Origin: Pseudomonadota bacterium | GTDB taxonomy: Bacteria; Desulfobacterota; Syntrophia; Syntrophales; JADFWA01 | Direction: 5' to 3' | Assembly (NCBI GenBank): GCA_030612385.1 | Contig: JAUWNZ010000058.1 | Span: forward strand, 1-7,439 | DNA length: 7,439 nt | Shown here: one piece after another, positions 6,426-7,439 of the stretch | How positions within the stretch are numbered: the first letter of the stretch is position 1 | Layout of the letters: each line of letters begins with the position of its first letter | Program-made: the position numbers and the translations under genes | The notes under the pieces: generated by a model | What the model was told of the DNA's origin: nothing | Seen by the model: only the letters and a program-made list of their open reading frames with translations | Database searches by the model: none

Positions 6426-7307
6426 ATGGCAAACTCACGAATCGACCTTCATATCCATTCTACTGCTTCCGATGGGTCATTTACTCCCCGGCAGTTGATA
6501 GAGATGGCAAAAAGGAAGTGTGCGCTGGATGCTGTGGCGCTCACAGACCACGACACAGTGGCAGGTGTGGCTGAGTTTCAGGAGGCCGGCCGAGAGTTTA
6601 ATATTGAGACCTTTACCGGTGTGGAAGTAAGCGCCGACTTTACAGGGCGTACCATGCATATTCTTGGATATGGTATGGATATCCAGGATTTTTCCCTGCT
6701 CCGCAGACTGAAATCGATTCAAGAAGGCCGCTCTATCCGAAATATCCGGATTATCGAAAGGTTGCAATCACTTGGAATTTCTATTACGATTGATGATGTT
6801 AAGAGGGAGGCCGGTACAACCTGCAGTCAGATTGGCCGACCTCACATTGCCGGGGTGCTGTTAAAGAAAGGAGTGGTCGTAAATACCAGGGATGCGTTTG
6901 ACAAATACTTGAGACGCGGGGCGCCGGCATATATGGAACGAAAGCGGTTTTCTCCTGAAGAGTGTATTAATATGATTTTTCAAAGCGGCGGGGTCGCTGT
7001 GCTGGCTCATCCCAAGGTATTGCAATTTTCTCATCAGGCAGAATTAGAGAGTACTTTGCGGCGTCTCTGCGCGGCCGGCCTTGGAGGTATAGAGGTTTAC
7101 TACTCTTCACACCGGCCATCCGAGGTCAAATTTTACGAACAGATCGCAGATAAATTTGGATTGATAAGTACCGGTGGCTCCGATTTTCATGGCGCAAATA
7201 AACCGTCCGTTATGATCGGTTCCGGTAATGGAAGTCTGAATGTTCCCGGCAGTTTGCTTCCCCCGCTTCGGGCCGCTATCGCTGCCGCCAAGTCTGATTT
7301 ATTGTAG
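6426..7307 (+). CDS. PHP-domain phosphoesterase, RNase AM / YciV (TrpH) type
   Basis: This 293-residue protein has the full set of PHP metal-binding motifs: DLHIHSTASDG (H9, H11, D16), LTDHDT (D41, H42), GVEVSA (E67), MHILGYG (H79), IGRPHIA (H140), LAHP (H195) and GSDFHG (D253, H255). Between them lies the family's inserted helical region (roughly 85-180) carrying R..RN.RI.ERL. Relatives such as E. coli YciV/RNase AM are Mn-dependent 5'-3' exonucleases that trim RNA 5' ends, including those of ribosomal RNAs, and also dephosphorylate 3',5'-nucleoside bisphosphates. Length matches the family. It is transcribed divergently from the macrodomain gene, with no operon partner visible before the window edge. 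Motif match is strong; whether it prefers RNA, oligonucleotide or nucleotide substrates is inferred. Confidence 0.92.
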   Translation: MANSRIDLHIHSTASDGSFTPRQLIEMAKRKCALDAVALTDHDTVAGVAEFQEAGREFNIETFTGVEVSADFTGRTMHILGYGMDIQDFSLLRRLKSIQEGRSIRNIRIIERLQSLGISITIDDVKREAGTTCSQIGRPHIAGVLLKKGVVVNTRDAFDKYLRRGAPAYMERKRFSPEECINMIFQSGGVAVLAHPKVLQFSHQAELESTLRRLCAAGLGGIEVYYSSHRPSEVKFYEQIADKFGLISTGGSDFHGANKPSVMIGSGNGSLNVPGSLLPPLRAAIAAAKSDLL

Positions 7308-7354
7308 CCGCTCACGGCTTGAAACTTGAAATTGGAAAGTAGAAATTTGGGAGA

Positions 7355-7388
7355 CCTGTCTGCGTGCGGGTGGGCACGCACAGGCAGG
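7355..7388. repeat. GC-rich palindromic repeat upstream of the right-edge gene
   Basis: TGCGTGC (7361-7367) pairs with GCACGCA (7374-7380) around a six-base loop, and CCTG (7355-7358) pairs with CAGG (7385-7388) outside a small internal loop. Just before it lies an A/G-rich run GAAACTTGAAATTGG (7321-7335). No T-run follows, so it is not a standard terminator, though it may limit read-through from the PHP gene. It resembles dispersed intergenic palindromes (from memory, unverified). Confidence 0.7.
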
Positions 7389-7389
7389 G

Positions 7390-7439
7390 ATGAAACGAGT
7401 TTACGAGTTGAATGTTTACAAACCGGCAGAAGCGTTATC
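7390..7439 (+). CDS. Possible start of a gene cut by the window edge
   Basis: An ATG at 7390 opens a frame that runs to the window end and reads MKRVYELNVYKPAEAL. The pattern 'V(Y/F)EL.VYK.AE.L' is reminiscent of small four-helix-bundle proteins related to the 23S rRNA intervening-sequence protein. Sixteen residues are too few to be sure. The only purine-rich signal (GGCAGGG) abuts the ATG and comes from the palindromic repeat, so the ribosome binding site is poor. Confidence 0.4.
   Translation, partial: MKRVYELNVYKPAEAL

Noticed and set aside
7306..7319. AGCCG-CTCA-CGGCT hairpin at the PHP stop codon as a terminator
   Set aside because: Only a 5-bp stem, overlapping the stop codon, and followed by TGAAAC with no T-run.

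Overview
The window is an ordinary bacterial chromosomal segment with four complete protein genes, a truncated gene at each edge, and several repeat-derived intergenic stretches. The host cannot be named from the sequence. Base composition is moderate, Shine-Dalgarno sites are strong, and the intergenic repeats are of a wordy type (runs like CTCTGCG, GATTCACGGTTC, GAAACTTGAAAT, and GTCATTTCGA palindromes). From memory, such repeats are common in uncultured or anaerobic lineages such as Desulfobacterota, Planctomycetota and Nitrospirota. That placement is only a weak inference.

Layout: positions 3-185 hold the C-terminal 60 residues of a RelE/ParE-type toxin cut by the window edge. Positions 186-581 hold no convincing gene apart from a weak 37-residue basic ORF. 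Positions 582-1832 encode a YhaO/SbcD-type metallophosphoesterase exonuclease. Positions 1979-5482 encode its expected partner, a large YhaN-type (SMC/Rad50-like) coiled-coil ATPase. The two are co-oriented and almost certainly form a DNA-end-processing pair. A minus-strand macrodomain protein (5564-6103) converges on them. After a 322-base repeat-rich intergenic region comes a plus-strand PHP-domain phosphoesterase of the RNase AM/YciV type (6426-7307). The right edge carries a palindromic repeat followed directly by a plausible gene start (7390 onward).

The most informative observation is the spacer between the exonuclease and the ATPase gene. It is filled by a 136-bp element with perfect 18-bp terminal inverted repeats that end in TA, plus a second internal pair of 28-base arms. 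The left terminal repeat supplies the stop codon of the exonuclease gene. Removing the element with one TA copy restores a reading frame that ends in TAA, 15 nt before the ATPase start and just ahead of its ribosome binding site. This looks like a MITE that inserted at a TA in the operon junction and changed the last codons of the upstream gene.

I found no CRISPR array, tRNA, rRNA, transposase gene or clear defence island. Apart from the MITE in the operon and the repeat mosaics, the genes belong to known families.
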